From Guadua angustifolia (taxonomy: Eukaryota; Streptophyta; Magnoliopsida; Poales; Poaceae), in the NCBI GenBank assembly GCA_036346375.1, contig CM070502.1, positions 17,584,924-17,648,923 on the forward strand: 64,000 nucleotides of DNA. Reading direction: 5' to 3'. This document shows positions 21,010 to 30,768 of the stretch, piece after piece (position 1 is the first letter of the stretch; the number at the start of each line of letters is the position of its first letter). A model generated the notes under the pieces. It saw only the letters and a program-made list of their open reading frames with translations. It ran no database searches and was not told the DNA's origin. Made by a program: the position numbers and the translations under genes.

Positions 21010-24000
21010 ATGGCACATTATAATTCCCACAGAAATTGGATTGTGCTTAATTGGAATGTCAGAGGCCTCCATGACTCTAATAAATGTAATCTTCTCAGGG
21101 CTAAGATCCAGGACACTGGCTGTTCGATTATTTCCATTCAAGAAACCAAAAGACCCTTTTTTAATCACTCGATCCTCAAGAGTTTTGCTCCTAAGAGATT
21201 TAATCAGTTTGCCTTTTCTCCTTCTAATGGAGCTTCTGGGGGTATTCTTATTGCTTGGATGGGCTCTATTCATTCAGGTCAAGTCATTTTCAACTCTTCT
21301 TTTGCCTTGTCTGTCAAATTCACTTCTAATTTCAATGGCAAAGATTGGACCTTGATTTCTATTTATGGTCCTTGTTCCGGCCAGGACAAATATGCTTTCT
21401 TAAACTGGCTTTCCAATCTTGACATCCCGGATGAGGAAGACCTTATTCTCATGGGAGACTTTAATCTTTATAGGTCCTCCTAGGATAGGAACAAAGTTGG
21501 GGGGAGGTTCTATGATGCGCAGATTTTTGATGACATTATTAATTCCATTGGTCTGATTGAGATTCCTCTTAAAGGAAGGAGATTTACTTGGAGTAATATG
21601 CAGAATAATCCGTTGCTAGAACAACTGGACTGGTGCTTCACTTCCGTGCACTGGACGCAATCATTCCCTGGCACTCTTTGGCTCCCGCTTGCCAGATCCA
21701 TGTCTGATCATGTCCCTTGTGTCGCTCAAATTAGGACTAATATCCCAAAGACAACCATCTTCAGATTCGAGAATCTCTGGCTGGATCATGCGGACTTTCT
21801 CAAGTCGGTTGACGTGTCCTGGAAGCAGAATACTAAGGATTGCGCTTGTGTGGCTACTCAGATCAAAACTAAATTTCAGCGTCTTCAGCTTCAGCTGCAA
21901 AGATGGAAAACTAATATATCAATGATCAAAAGTCATATATCTTACTGTAATTCTTCCATTGAAGTCCTTGACAGGATTGAAGAATTTAGATCTTTGCACA
22001 CCCAAGAAAGAAATTTCCGTAAGATCCTCAAAGGTCACCTTATCCATCTGTTAGCTACTCAGAATATTTACTGGAAGAATCGGTGTACCATTCGTTGGAT
22101 AAAGCTGGGGGATGAAAACACTAAATTCTTCCATGCCAAAGCCACTGAGCGCTTCAGACACAACATTATTACCTCTTTAACCACGGATAATGGTGATATC
22201 TTTTATGATCATGAAGCTAAAGCCAATTTGCTCTTCAACACATTCTTTCATAGGATGGGTCATTTTGAAAGTCCTCCTATGATCTTTGACTTGGCTAACT
22301 TGGTGCACCAAGTCCACTGTCTTGACTGGCTTTCCTCCCCTTTCTCTAACCAAGAGGTTGATAATGTTGTGGCTCACTTTCATCCTGACAGTGCTTCGGG
22401 TCCTGATGGCTTCAATGGTCAATTCTTCAAAAAGTGCTGGCATATTATCAAGGAAGACTTCTACCGGATGTGTTTTGATTTTCATGATGGTCGTCTGCAC
22501 CTCCCAACCATCAACCGATCTTTCATTGTCCTTATCCCAAAAACCAACAATCCTGAATCTCCCAGTGATTTTCGTCCGATTTCTCTGCTCAATTTGAGTG
22601 TCAAGATTATCACTAAGCTGCTGGCATCTAGGTTGAACTCTGTTATAACTTATGTTGTTCATAAGAATCAATATGGATTTATTAAAGGAAGATCTATTCA
22701 GGACTGTTTGGCTTGGACTTTTGAGTATATTCATTTGTGCCAAATTTCCAGAGAAAAAATTATTATCATTAAGCTTGACTTTGCCAAGGCTTTTGACACT
22801 ATTGAGCACAATGCTATTGTTAGCATGTTTAGTGCATTAGGTTTTCCAGATAAGTGGATTTCCTGGATCACTCAAATTCTCGATTATGCTTCCACCTCCA
22901 TCTTACTGATTGGATTGAATGGAGTTCCGGGTCAATATTTCAAATGCAAGAGAGGGGTGAGGCAAGGAGATCCTATTTCTCCTCTTCTTTTCGCGGTTGC
23001 GACCGATCTTCTTTAGCACATTCTTAATAAAGCTATGCAGCTGGGTATTCTTTCTCTTCCTTTGGAGCTGGGAACTGGTACTGAATTTCCGGTGATTCAT
23101 TATGCTGATGACACAATTATCCTCCTTAAAGGCACGCAGAAGGAGATTTTTAAGCTAAAATGCTTATTGCAATCATTTGCAGCAGCTACCGGTCTTAAAA
23201 TAAATTATGGCAAATCTGGTATGCTTCCAATCAACATCCTGGAAAGTGATATGGATCTTCTAACTAAGACTTTCGGTTGCAAAAAGGAAACTTTTCCTTT
23301 CACCTACCTAGGTCTGCCTATGGGTTGCAACATACCTCACATAAAGGATTTTGAAAGTCTGGTGAATAAAATTAATAGAAGGATCTCTTCTTTCTCTTCT
23401 CTGCTTTCTTATGGTGGTAGACTGCAATTAGTCAACTCGGTGCTCTCCTCTATGTCTACATTCACTATGTGCACCTTACGTATCCCTGTGGCTGTTATCA
23501 ATAGAATTGACAAGTTTAGGAAAATTTGTCTCTGGGGTAAACATGAGATTAATGGAAGAAGTAAATCTATGGTGGATTGACAACAAGTCTGCAGACCTAA
23601 AGACAAGGGAGGATTGGGTGTCCTTAATCTAAAGCATCACAATATTTCCCTGCTGCTTAAATTCTTGCATAAGTTCTTCAACAAAGCTGATATTCCTTGG
23701 GTCAATTTAATTTGGTCCTATTATTACGCTAACCAGATTCCTCTGAGTTCAATTCGGAAGGGCTCTTTTTGGTGGAAAGATGTTCTTGCTCTTCTTGCTC
23801 ACTTCAAATCGATTGCATGTTGTCGTATTGGGCGGGGTGACACTGCTCTTCTCTGGGAGGATGTTTGGAATGATTGGCATATGGGATCCAAATATCAGCA
23901 CTTATTGTCATTTGCCAAGGATGATAAAATCAGTGTTGCTTCATTTTTCAATCATCCAAGGATTTCTAGACACTTTCATCTGCCTCTGTCAGTCCAAGCT

Positions 24001-24276
24001 TTCAGCGAGCTTCATGATATGTTAAGTACTACCTCCTCCCTTAGGCTGACAAATGATGCCAACGATACTTGGCATTACAAGTGGAATTCTAAGGTTTACA
24101 CATCTCGCAACTTCTACATGTTGACTTTCGGTCATTTGACCGCTCAGAGTCATTTGCGTTTGATTTGGAAGGCCAAATGCTCCCTTAAAATCAAGATCTT
24201 CTCGTGGCTTATGTGCTTGGATCGTTTAAACACAAAGAATCTTCTTAAGAGGAAGAACCGCCTCTTCCAGGAATGA
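21010..24276 (+). pseudogene. LINE ORF2: endonuclease and reverse transcriptase
   Basis: One frame from ATG at 21,010 (MAHYNSHRN) holds an apurinic-type endonuclease (LNWNVRGL, SIQETK, YGPCSG, MGDFN, SDHVPC) and a reverse transcriptase (SDFRPISLLNLSVKIITKLL, IIKLDFAKAFDTIEH, KRGVRQGDPISPLLF, VIHYADDTIILL). A zf-RVT-like end follows (WKAKCSLKIKIFSWLMCLD). In-frame stops lie at 21,481, 23,014 and 23,578, and the frame ends at 24,276. A continuation (WGIWKIRNDFIFRSRPSSFR) is in another frame to about 24,630. Only three stops in more than 3 kb suggest a fairly young insertion. The enzyme would nick target DNA and prime cDNA synthesis from the nick. Confidence 0.9.
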
Positions 24277-25405
24277 TTTCAACCAGATTCTTTGTGATGA
24301 AAACCCGAAGAAACTCTGGATCATCTCTTCTTTAAATGTTCTTTCAAGATGGCTTGGTCGGAATGCCCCGGTATTCATCGATAATGATGTTGATTGCTCC
24401 CAAAAGATTAATGATGCTTATCTTGCTCAAGGAGACCCTTTCTTCATTGATGTGTTCCTGATTGCTGCCTGGGGCATTTGGAAAATCCGAAATGACTTCA
24501 TTTTTAGGTCTAGGCCTTCTAGTTTTCGGGTTTGGAAAGAATGGTTTCTTGATGAAATTCATTTACAATCCTTTAGGCTTAATCCTTCTCTTAGGTATGG
24601 TCTGTTTGCTTGGCGAGACAGGTTAGTTTAGTTTTTTGTTTTGTTTGGCTGTTATCTCTTCTTTTTTTCTTTGTTTGGCTGGAATCTCACCGGCCTGTTG
24701 TACTCTTTTGATCCTTCGGTTCTTTTAATGTATTGCTTGGCAGGGGTTTCCCCTGTTGCTCTTTTGTTCAAAAAAAAAAAATCACTGTTCCAAGACCCAA
24801 GCTGTCCCAGACTGAAGCTAACTCCAATTCTGTATCAAGCTTAGTGAATCAAGCTGCAGTTGACAGCTTACCACCGTGTTTGAAACATTACTACTGTACA
24901 TCCAAGGCTCAACACAAAGTTGACACTTAAGGAGATGTATCTATGCCCTGGAAGCACAGACAGTAATTGCATTTATGAGCAACACCAAGCCACAGAAGGA
25001 TGTTGTATTTAAGTTGGAGGCCCGTGGGATGAAAGCTACAGAGCTACATGGAGATCCTGGGAAGCTTGCAAGGTCAACAGTGTTGAAAAAGTTCAAGGAC
25101 GGTGAATTCAGAGTTCTAGTGACAACGAGTTATCTGCCAGAGGACTGGACGTGCCATAATGCGACCTTGTGGTTAATCTGGATCTACCAAAAGACTCTAC
25201 ACACTATGCCCACACTGCTGGTCGGACTGGGCGTCTTGGCCGGGAAGGGACTGTGGTCACAATATGTGAAGAAACTGAGGCATTTGTTGCGAGAAAAATG
25301 CTCAAGCAATTAGCTGTGGCCATCAAGCCGTGTGAATTTACTGAAGGCAAGCTTGTCGTTCATGAGGAAGAAGATGTTGGAATAAACTCTGCATTGTGCA
25401 CATGA

Positions 25406-26019
25406 CTACTCACTTTTGTATACTTTTAATTTCTCGAAGTGTTATTGCTTTTCATGGGATGTTTTCTGTATTTTCCTAAGTCAGTTATGACTTAGTTGCT
25501 AAGTACAGAGATTCAGATACATGGGAAAATATTGTCTTTCCTCAACACTGTTACATGCTTTATTGTGGCCCTCTTATGGAGCCATACTGTAATGTGTAAT
25601 ATGACTCCTGGAAATTCTACTGTTATACTTCACAATACTGCTCTGTCTCTTGTTCTGTTGTATATATCAAATTGCATGTGTTAAAATATGTGAAAAACCA
25701 GGCTGCTTGCTGCAACCAAGTCCAATGCTTAGTTACACTTACAGGGAGCAATGGGAAAGATCAGTGAAACATCTGAAGAGGCATTTTTAACTAATCAGAC
25801 AGATGAAAAATAGGCAGTGGATCATGTGCGGGTGTAAGTTGAGATGTTCGTGTTGCTTTGAACTCATTTCACGAAAACTATAACCTCTGCGAGATAAGAT
25901 ACTTTTGCTCCTGGAACCTTGTTGATCCCAGATTCCCAGTCCTTTTTTTGGTGCGGCTTGAGCTATTCTTGGCACCCATTGATATTATGGCTACTACGTG
26001 GCGCAACACGCCCAGCACA
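25406..26019. other. 3' flank of helicase pseudogene, no gene seen
   Basis: AT-rich, with no coding motif. The first few hundred bases are probably the old 3' UTR of the helicase gene. Confidence 0.4.
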
Positions 26020-26091
26020 GCCCCTATAGCTCAGTTGTAGAGCGTCAGTCTTGTAAACTGAAGGTCTGTAGTTCGATCCTGCATGGGGGCA
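26020..26091 (+). tRNA. tRNA-Thr (anticodon UGU)
   Basis: 72 bases folding as a cloverleaf: acceptor GCCCCTA pairs with TGGGGGC and a discriminator A. The anticodon stem TCAGT/ACTGA encloses the loop CTTGTAA (anticodon TGT, reading ACA). The T arm TGTAG/CTGCA encloses TTCGATC. The internal B box GTTCGATCC is intact. The D loop reads CAGTTGTAG where a GG pair is usual, so one conserved G of the D loop is changed. That could weaken the fold or the A box, so function is likely but not certain. No CCA is encoded, as expected for a nuclear gene. Confidence 0.9.
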
Positions 26092-27565
26092 AAGTTTTTG
26101 TCAGTTCGAGCTAAGCGTTTTTCCCAGACAAAGCACGATTGCAGCGAATGAAGCTAGCACTAGCAGCATTGTGTTCGCAACATCTCGCCTTCAGCTCCTG
26201 GCCCAAGGCCTCCTACCTTAGAGAGAAATCTCATAAGCCTGCATTAGAGAGAAATCTAATTTTTAGATTTCTTCTATTCTGTATAAGTGGGTGCAATTGC
26301 ATTCATCTGATCTGGATGAACAGGAAACCAAACACGTGACTAACAGGTACAGTTGTATCCACTCATACAATTCAGACACCCATATAAGCAACCAAACGCA
26401 CCCTAGGAGGCCCACTACAACCCATCTCGTCCGGACTCCGGTGCTCTGCCGGCGTATAGTACTACTTTTTCCCACTTTACAAATCTTGGCTGAATATAAT
26501 CTAGGCTTCATCATTTTTCAATTTCCACCAGTGCAAGTCTCTAACACGGGTAGCTGGGTACTAGCAGAAAAGCCAATGCCACGGGGAGGCATCGAAGCGC
26601 TTTGTATTTGCATGCCCAAAATGCAAAGCAAATCCCATGTTACAAATACAGGGGGACTAGCTCTGCAGGCAGTGGCAGTTTAATCTTTAAGACAGCCAGA
26701 AAGGGTAAAAAGAGGTTTGCCGACAACTTTTACAAAGGCACCGTTAGCAGTAGCAGCAGATTGGCCAGCAATCTGCATCCCTGCTCATGCTCATGGTTTC
26801 TCCAGCAAGTAGCAACCAGAGGCACTGTTTGTAATAGTACTGCAGGCAGCCTTGCCAAAGCCTGGACACATACCCTCAAGTGATACATTATGGCAGAGAG
26901 CCGGCTAAATGGCCCAGACAAAAAAGGTGACTTCGAACTGGAATGTTTCAAAGCTTGAAATTTTGAATTCCTCCAAATCTAGATGTTGCTTAAAAAACAT
27001 TGCAGAGTGTGGAAAGAATGGTGATGAAGAAATCACCATCGTAAACTTAAGAGATGATGCAGTCCGTGCTATACTCACGCAAGATGATGCAGAAAAAGTG
27101 CAGTTGGACAACCTTTTCCTTGACAGATAATTCACGGATGAATATGCTCAACCATGAATTGCTAAACATGGTTCAGCTATACTACTTTTACTCTGTAGAC
27201 TAAGATCAGAGTCAAAACCTACTATCAGAATTAGGAACAACTAACAGCGATTCCATGAAAGATGAAACAATATTGCTTGTCAAATGCTTCCAACAGTACT
27301 AGATAGGAAAAAAAAATCTCATGTGATGACTATGAAGAATAAAACACGTGAATTTGGTACTCACTATAATTCCCATAAATTTCATGGCCATGGGCAATCA
27401 ATCATTGACAGCAAAAAAATCTGCACTTCAATCTAATGGAAACACAAGGTCTTCCTCATGAAAGAAAGATGTCATAACATTGTTTTAACAATCAATTCAT
27501 GGTTAAATGATATTGTTGCTATCAACTTATTTTGAAACAAGCACAAGATGATGTTTTCTTGACAT
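26092..27565. other. Intergenic, no supported gene
   Basis: Only short frames without recognisable domains. A plus-strand frame at 26,909-27,130 (73 codons) and an antisense one have no family resemblance that I can name. The right part should hold the 3' UTR of the BolA-like gene. Confidence 0.4.
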
Positions 27566-27874
27566 TCAGGGTCCCGATTCTTTGGGAGTTTTTGCAACAA
27601 TGGAGATAGCATGAAGGCCCGAGTTCAACTCATCGGTCAAGAGATCATACACCATCCTGTGACGCTTCACAAGGCTCTGGCCCTCAAACTTTGCTGAAAT
27701 TACCCTGATGTTAAAATGCGTTTCATTTGCATTGTCCTTGACAGCTGCATGCCCGGCATGTTGGTAAGAAACATCTTCAATATCTAGCGCACTGGCCTCC
27801 AAAGCAGACTGCAGCTTTTGCCTCATCCGAGCAGCTCTTGAAAGCACAGCACTAGTACCTCGTGAACCCATCAT
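27566..27874 (-). CDS. BolA-like protein
   Basis: 102-residue protein from ATG ATG at 27,874. A 5-residue basic start (MMGSRG) leads into RAARMRQKLQSALEASALDI, EDVSYQHAGHAAVKDNANE, THFNIRVISAKFEGQSLVKR and HRMVYDLLTDELNSGLHAIS. The fold is the BolA domain over nearly the whole length, with the conserved HAGHA loop and the RHR motif with its conserved His. In plants such proteins pair with monothiol glutaredoxins and take part in iron-sulfur handling, in plastids, mitochondria or cytosol. No clear transit peptide is seen from this start, so an upstream start or a cytosolic form is possible. The codons before ATG are in frame but lie in the leader. The gene appears intact; an intron separates it from a 5' UTR exon (28,726 onward). 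Confidence 0.88.
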   Translation of the reverse strand: MMGSRGTSAVLSRAARMRQKLQSALEASALDIEDVSYQHAGHAAVKDNANETHFNIRVISAKFEGQSLVKRHRMVYDLLTDELNSGLHAISIVAKTPKESGP

Positions 27875-27903
27875 TGGTATAGTCTGTCTCACAGCAAATA
27901 TGC

Positions 27904-28725
27904 CTAGCAGAAAACATTATTGGTTATGCAAGATAATCACTATTACAAGATCTATGCCTGATCACCTGGAATGTAGACATAATCAGGACAAATAGTGTAA
28001 TGGACCGTTATAGAATTCACATCATAAACAGAGATGAAGCATAGCCCATCTCAGAATTATACTAAAATGTACTTGGTGGCGATCATGAACAAATTACAAG
28101 GCCATAATTTGCTTAACATAAAAGAAAAAAATTCCTTGGCCTAAGGCCTAACCTAATCTCAAATGTTTGTTGAATTAAGCCATGATACAACATGTTACTG
28201 ATTGCAGATTCTTTTTTTTCGATCCACATGGCAAACACTCCGGTTCCATTTTTCGTTTGCAGATTCTAATTTCTGAACAACTAATATGAGTCCAAAGACA
28301 CAAACAACTGAACAAATGTACTTTCTCTTCTCTCGACCTACGAAAGTCCCCACCCGACTGGAATAGATCGAAAACAGCCTAACAAAGCAATTGGTCCTAA
28401 TTCAGAAATCGGTGGCCCAATTTGGCCAATCATGCCTTAAGCAGGCAAAAAAGAGTTGTGAAGAGCCGACAGCGAAACTTTAAGCGCCGCTTACAACATC
28501 CAAACCTTGATGATGATGGAATCAGATTGGCCTTATAGATCACATGGAGGCGCAAATAAACCCCGGAAAAGGCTACTATCTCTGATTAAAGCTTACAAGA
28601 AAAAGAAGTTCTACCGTTGCTATGACCTACCTTCTTTCTTGATAATGAAGAGAAGATTAAAGCTGTAATTTTAATGGAAGCGCGATGAAACATAATGCAA
28701 TAAACAAGTAGGAACTAGATCTTAC
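27904..28725 (-). other. 5' UTR intron of the BolA-like gene
   Basis: On the minus strand a donor CGAGC|GTAAGATC at 28,726/28,725 and an acceptor TTTTCTGCTAG|GCAT at 27,904/27,903 enclose 822 bases. The exon downstream carries the start codon 29 bases after the acceptor. The splice sites are predicted from sequence only. Confidence 0.6.
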
Positions 28726-28855
28726 GCTCGAAGTCCTGGTGGTACTCTTGTTGCGCTTGTAGTTGCGGACAGACGGCGGCTAGGGTGGGGAAAGGAACGC
28801 GTGACCTGAGCAAGGTAACGAATCCCTCATATACCCGAAATTGGAAAAGAGGATT
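28726..28855 (-). promoter_or_regulatory. Probable first exon (5' UTR) of the BolA-like gene
   Basis: GC-richer minus-strand stretch (CCCCACCCTAGCCGCCGTC) ending in a good splice donor, without an ATG in the last 100 bases. It looks like a grass 5' UTR exon. The right end is a guess; a broken tRNA lies directly beyond it. Confidence 0.5.
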
Positions 28856-28863
28856 AAAAAAGA

Positions 28864-28913
28864 TGCCGTCAGCGTGGATCGAACACGCGCCATTCAGTCT
28901 TACACGCTCCCAG
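28864..28913 (-). pseudogene. tRNA-Phe-like pseudogene, 3' half
   Basis: The minus strand reads CTGGGAGCGTGTAAGACTGA, then ATGGC, then the T arm GCGTG-TTCGATC-CACGC and the tail TGACGGCA. It matches the 3' two thirds of plant tRNA-Phe(GAA) except that about 6-7 bases of the anticodon loop and 3' stem are missing. Two acceptor bases are also changed. The 5' half is at 32,272-32,293, about 3.4 kb away. Confidence 0.75.
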
Positions 28914-29352
28914 GGCAGGGCAGGGTTCACAAAAATTGTAATCCAGTGGTAGCGGATTTCACAAAAATTTGCTGAAAAATCGTAAAAAATCAAACAGTTT
29001 GAAAATTCAAACTAGTTTGAAATCTGATCAAACCCACGTGCGAAAACCACGATTTTTGGGGAAAATCGCTCAGTTTTTACAAAAACCAAGCGATTTTTGG
29101 AGAAAACCACGAAAACCGAGTCAGATCGGAAAATATGGGAAAAATCCAAAAAGGGAAAATTGCAAAATAATGTTGTAAAATTTGTAAAAATACAGGGAAG
29201 GCTAAAATTGAGTAAAATTTAAAATATGAAAAATATTTCAACGTGACCTTTACTATATTTTAGGCAATTGGATTATTCGAAGTTGTAAATTAGATATTTA
29301 GTAATAATACGTTAATAAATAATCTTTCATTGCAATACTAAAATCACACAAG

Positions 29353-29842
29353 AAAGGTTCAAAATTTCGCCGAAATTTCAGAAATCTCGACCGAGATTTC
29401 GATTTCGATCGGGGATGAGATTTTAAATCTCAGCAAAAAAAAATTGAAAATTTTCAAAAATGTACATCACAGACGGTTTTAATCAAAAACTGTCTGTGAT
29501 AAGTCATCACAAACGATTTTTGGTTAAAATTATCTATAATGTGCATTTACATCACAGAAGGTTTTAGTTAAAAACCATCTGTGATGACTTATCACAGATG
29601 GTTTTTAATTAAAACCGTCTGTGATATGAGCATGAGGTATTTTAACCGGATTTTAAGTTTTTTGGGCTGAGATTTCGGTGTTTCTCGCCGAGATCTCAGT
29701 AATTTTTGGCGAAATCTCGGTCCAAAAAAAGCCGAATTTAAAATTTGTGTTTTGAATTTCGTCCGAAATTCTGAGATCATGCTGAGATTTCGGATTTCGA
29801 TCACCTCCGAGATATAATCCGATACCGAGATTTAAAACCTTG
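29353..29842. mobile_element. 490-bp hAT-like MITE nested in TE1
   Basis: Flanked by CACACAAG at 29,345-29,352 and 29,843-29,850 (8 bp). The ends are inverted: AAAGGTTCAAAATTTCG on the left and, in reverse, CAAGGTTTTAAATCTCG on the right. Several GAGATCTC/CGAGATTTCG palindromic words lie just inside. The centre (29,467-29,628) holds inverted TCACAGA(C/T)GGTTTT words that could fold. Confidence 0.65.
29467..29628. repeat. Inverted TCACAGACGG-type motif cluster
   Basis: Alternating TCACAGACGGTTTT and AAAACCGTCTGTGA-type words (at least five copies, both orientations) form potential hairpins. The same motif family makes up the subterminal repeats of the CACTA element at 42,761-43,729, so this may be a CACTA fragment caught inside the MITE. 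Confidence 0.6.
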
Positions 29843-30084
29843 CACACAAGTGCAAAAATAGGTATTTACATAACCACATATCAATACCATTCATATATCA
29901 ATAACATTTACATTTCAAAACCTTACGTAAATTGCTTATGTAAATAATTTACAAGAAATTGCTTATGTCAAATTGCACGTTGTACAATATATTGCTACAA
30001 TGAGAAGTAAGCTTTTCAATATTGGATAATATTAACATATTAAAATATACCATAGCAAGATAATTTCTGTGCATACAAATATCG

Positions 30085-30495
30085 CTACTTGAATAAATAG
30101 TACCATTTTTGGGTGTCGTCCATTGCTACTAAATATACTTCAACAAATATTGTTACTAAATATAATTGAATAAATATTGTTACTAAATTTATTTCAACAA
30201 ATATTGCTACTAAATATACTTCAACAAATATTGCTACTTGACATAATTGAACAAATATTGCTACTTGACAATTTGGCATACTTGAACAAATATTGCTACT
30301 AAATATAATTGAACAAATATTGTTACTAAAAAGTGTGTAAGTAAATATTGCTACTTGACATACTTGAATAAATATTGCTCTTGACACACTTGAATAAATA
30401 TTGATACTAAATATAATTGAAAAAATATTGTTACTAAAATATGTCAAGTAAATATTGCTACTTAACACACTTAAACAAATATTACTACTAAAAAT
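30085..30495. repeat. 27-bp AT-rich minisatellite
   Basis: About 14 imperfect copies of a 27-base unit of the form ACTAAATATAATTGAACAAA-TATTGTT. Most units keep length 27, so one strand shows a 9-residue peptide periodicity that is a by-product, not a protein. It lies inside TE1. Confidence 0.85.
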
Positions 30496-30768
30496 ACTTT
30501 TAAATTTTTTGAATTTTCTAATTTCTACATTTTGAATTACTCAAAAACATCTCCGAACTTCGTTTTTTAAAAAATATTCACACTAGAGGTCATAAAACAA
30601 TTAATACTAATTTTAAGGAATTTTTGGATAATTTTTCCCAAAATTTTTGAATTTTAATTTGAATTCCATAGGCAAACCGCTTGGTTTCTGCTTTCGAACC
30701 GGAGCGGTATAGTCGAAAACCATGAAAACCAAGCAGTTTACCGCGGTTTTATTAATCCTGCTCCCAGG

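Larger units (their letters stand above)
20438..24780 (+). mobile_element. L1-type LINE, 5'-truncated, with 15-bp target duplication
   Basis: The insert ends in a run of A (24,769-24,780) after a 3' UTR. It is flanked by ATCACTGTTCCAAGA at 20,423-20,437 and 24,781-24,795, the duplicated helicase target. Only the tail of ORF1 is present; ORF2 is nearly complete but has stops. The order endonuclease, RT, zinc-knuckle-like C-terminus is that of plant L1 elements. Confidence 0.92.
20363..25405 (+). pseudogene. DEAD-box RNA helicase pseudogene (RH47-like), C-terminal part, split by a LINE
   Basis: Two coding pieces: 20,363-20,437 (RSWGHEPVLVRAKSDVPLGS...) and 24,781-25,405. The second reads through LPPCLKHYYCTSKAQHKVDT, LRRCIYALEAQTVIAFMSN, KDVVFKLEARGMKATELHGD, STVLKKFKDGEFRVLVT, then VVNLDLPKDSTHYAHTAGRT and GRLGREGTVVTICEE. 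The last is helicase motif VI (HTAGRTGR). The wording matches plant RH47-type helicases, which act in mitochondria or plastids. Lesions are the copia LTR directly at 20,362, a 4.3-kb LINE with target duplication, single-base frameshifts near 24,930 and 25,128, and an in-frame stop near 25,158. The 5' part with motifs I-III is not in the window. It cannot make a working helicase. Confidence 0.85.
28915..30760. mobile_element. hAT-like non-autonomous element in the tRNA (TE1)
   Basis: Bounded by CTCCCAGG at 28,907-28,914 and 30,761-30,768, an 8-bp duplication typical of hAT elements. Ends are CAGGGTTCACAAAA (after a duplicated GCAGGG) and, in reverse, CAGGATTAATAAAA, which agree at 11 of 14 bases. 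The interior is AT-rich and noncoding, with many 'aaaaccacgatttttgg' type words. A smaller element (29,353-29,842) and a 27-bp minisatellite lie inside it. Confidence 0.6.

Noticed and set aside
26909..27130. 73-codon plus-strand frame downstream of BolA
   Set aside because: No similarity recognised, and an equally long frame runs antisense through it.
27874..27892. Upstream in-frame GTG as start of the BolA-like protein
   Set aside because: A GTG start is not expected for a nuclear gene; two ATGs follow six codons later, and the stretch lies between the splice acceptor and the ATG.
30085..30468. 127-codon minus-strand frame with a 9-residue repeat
   Set aside because: Produced by the 27-bp minisatellite; not a protein.
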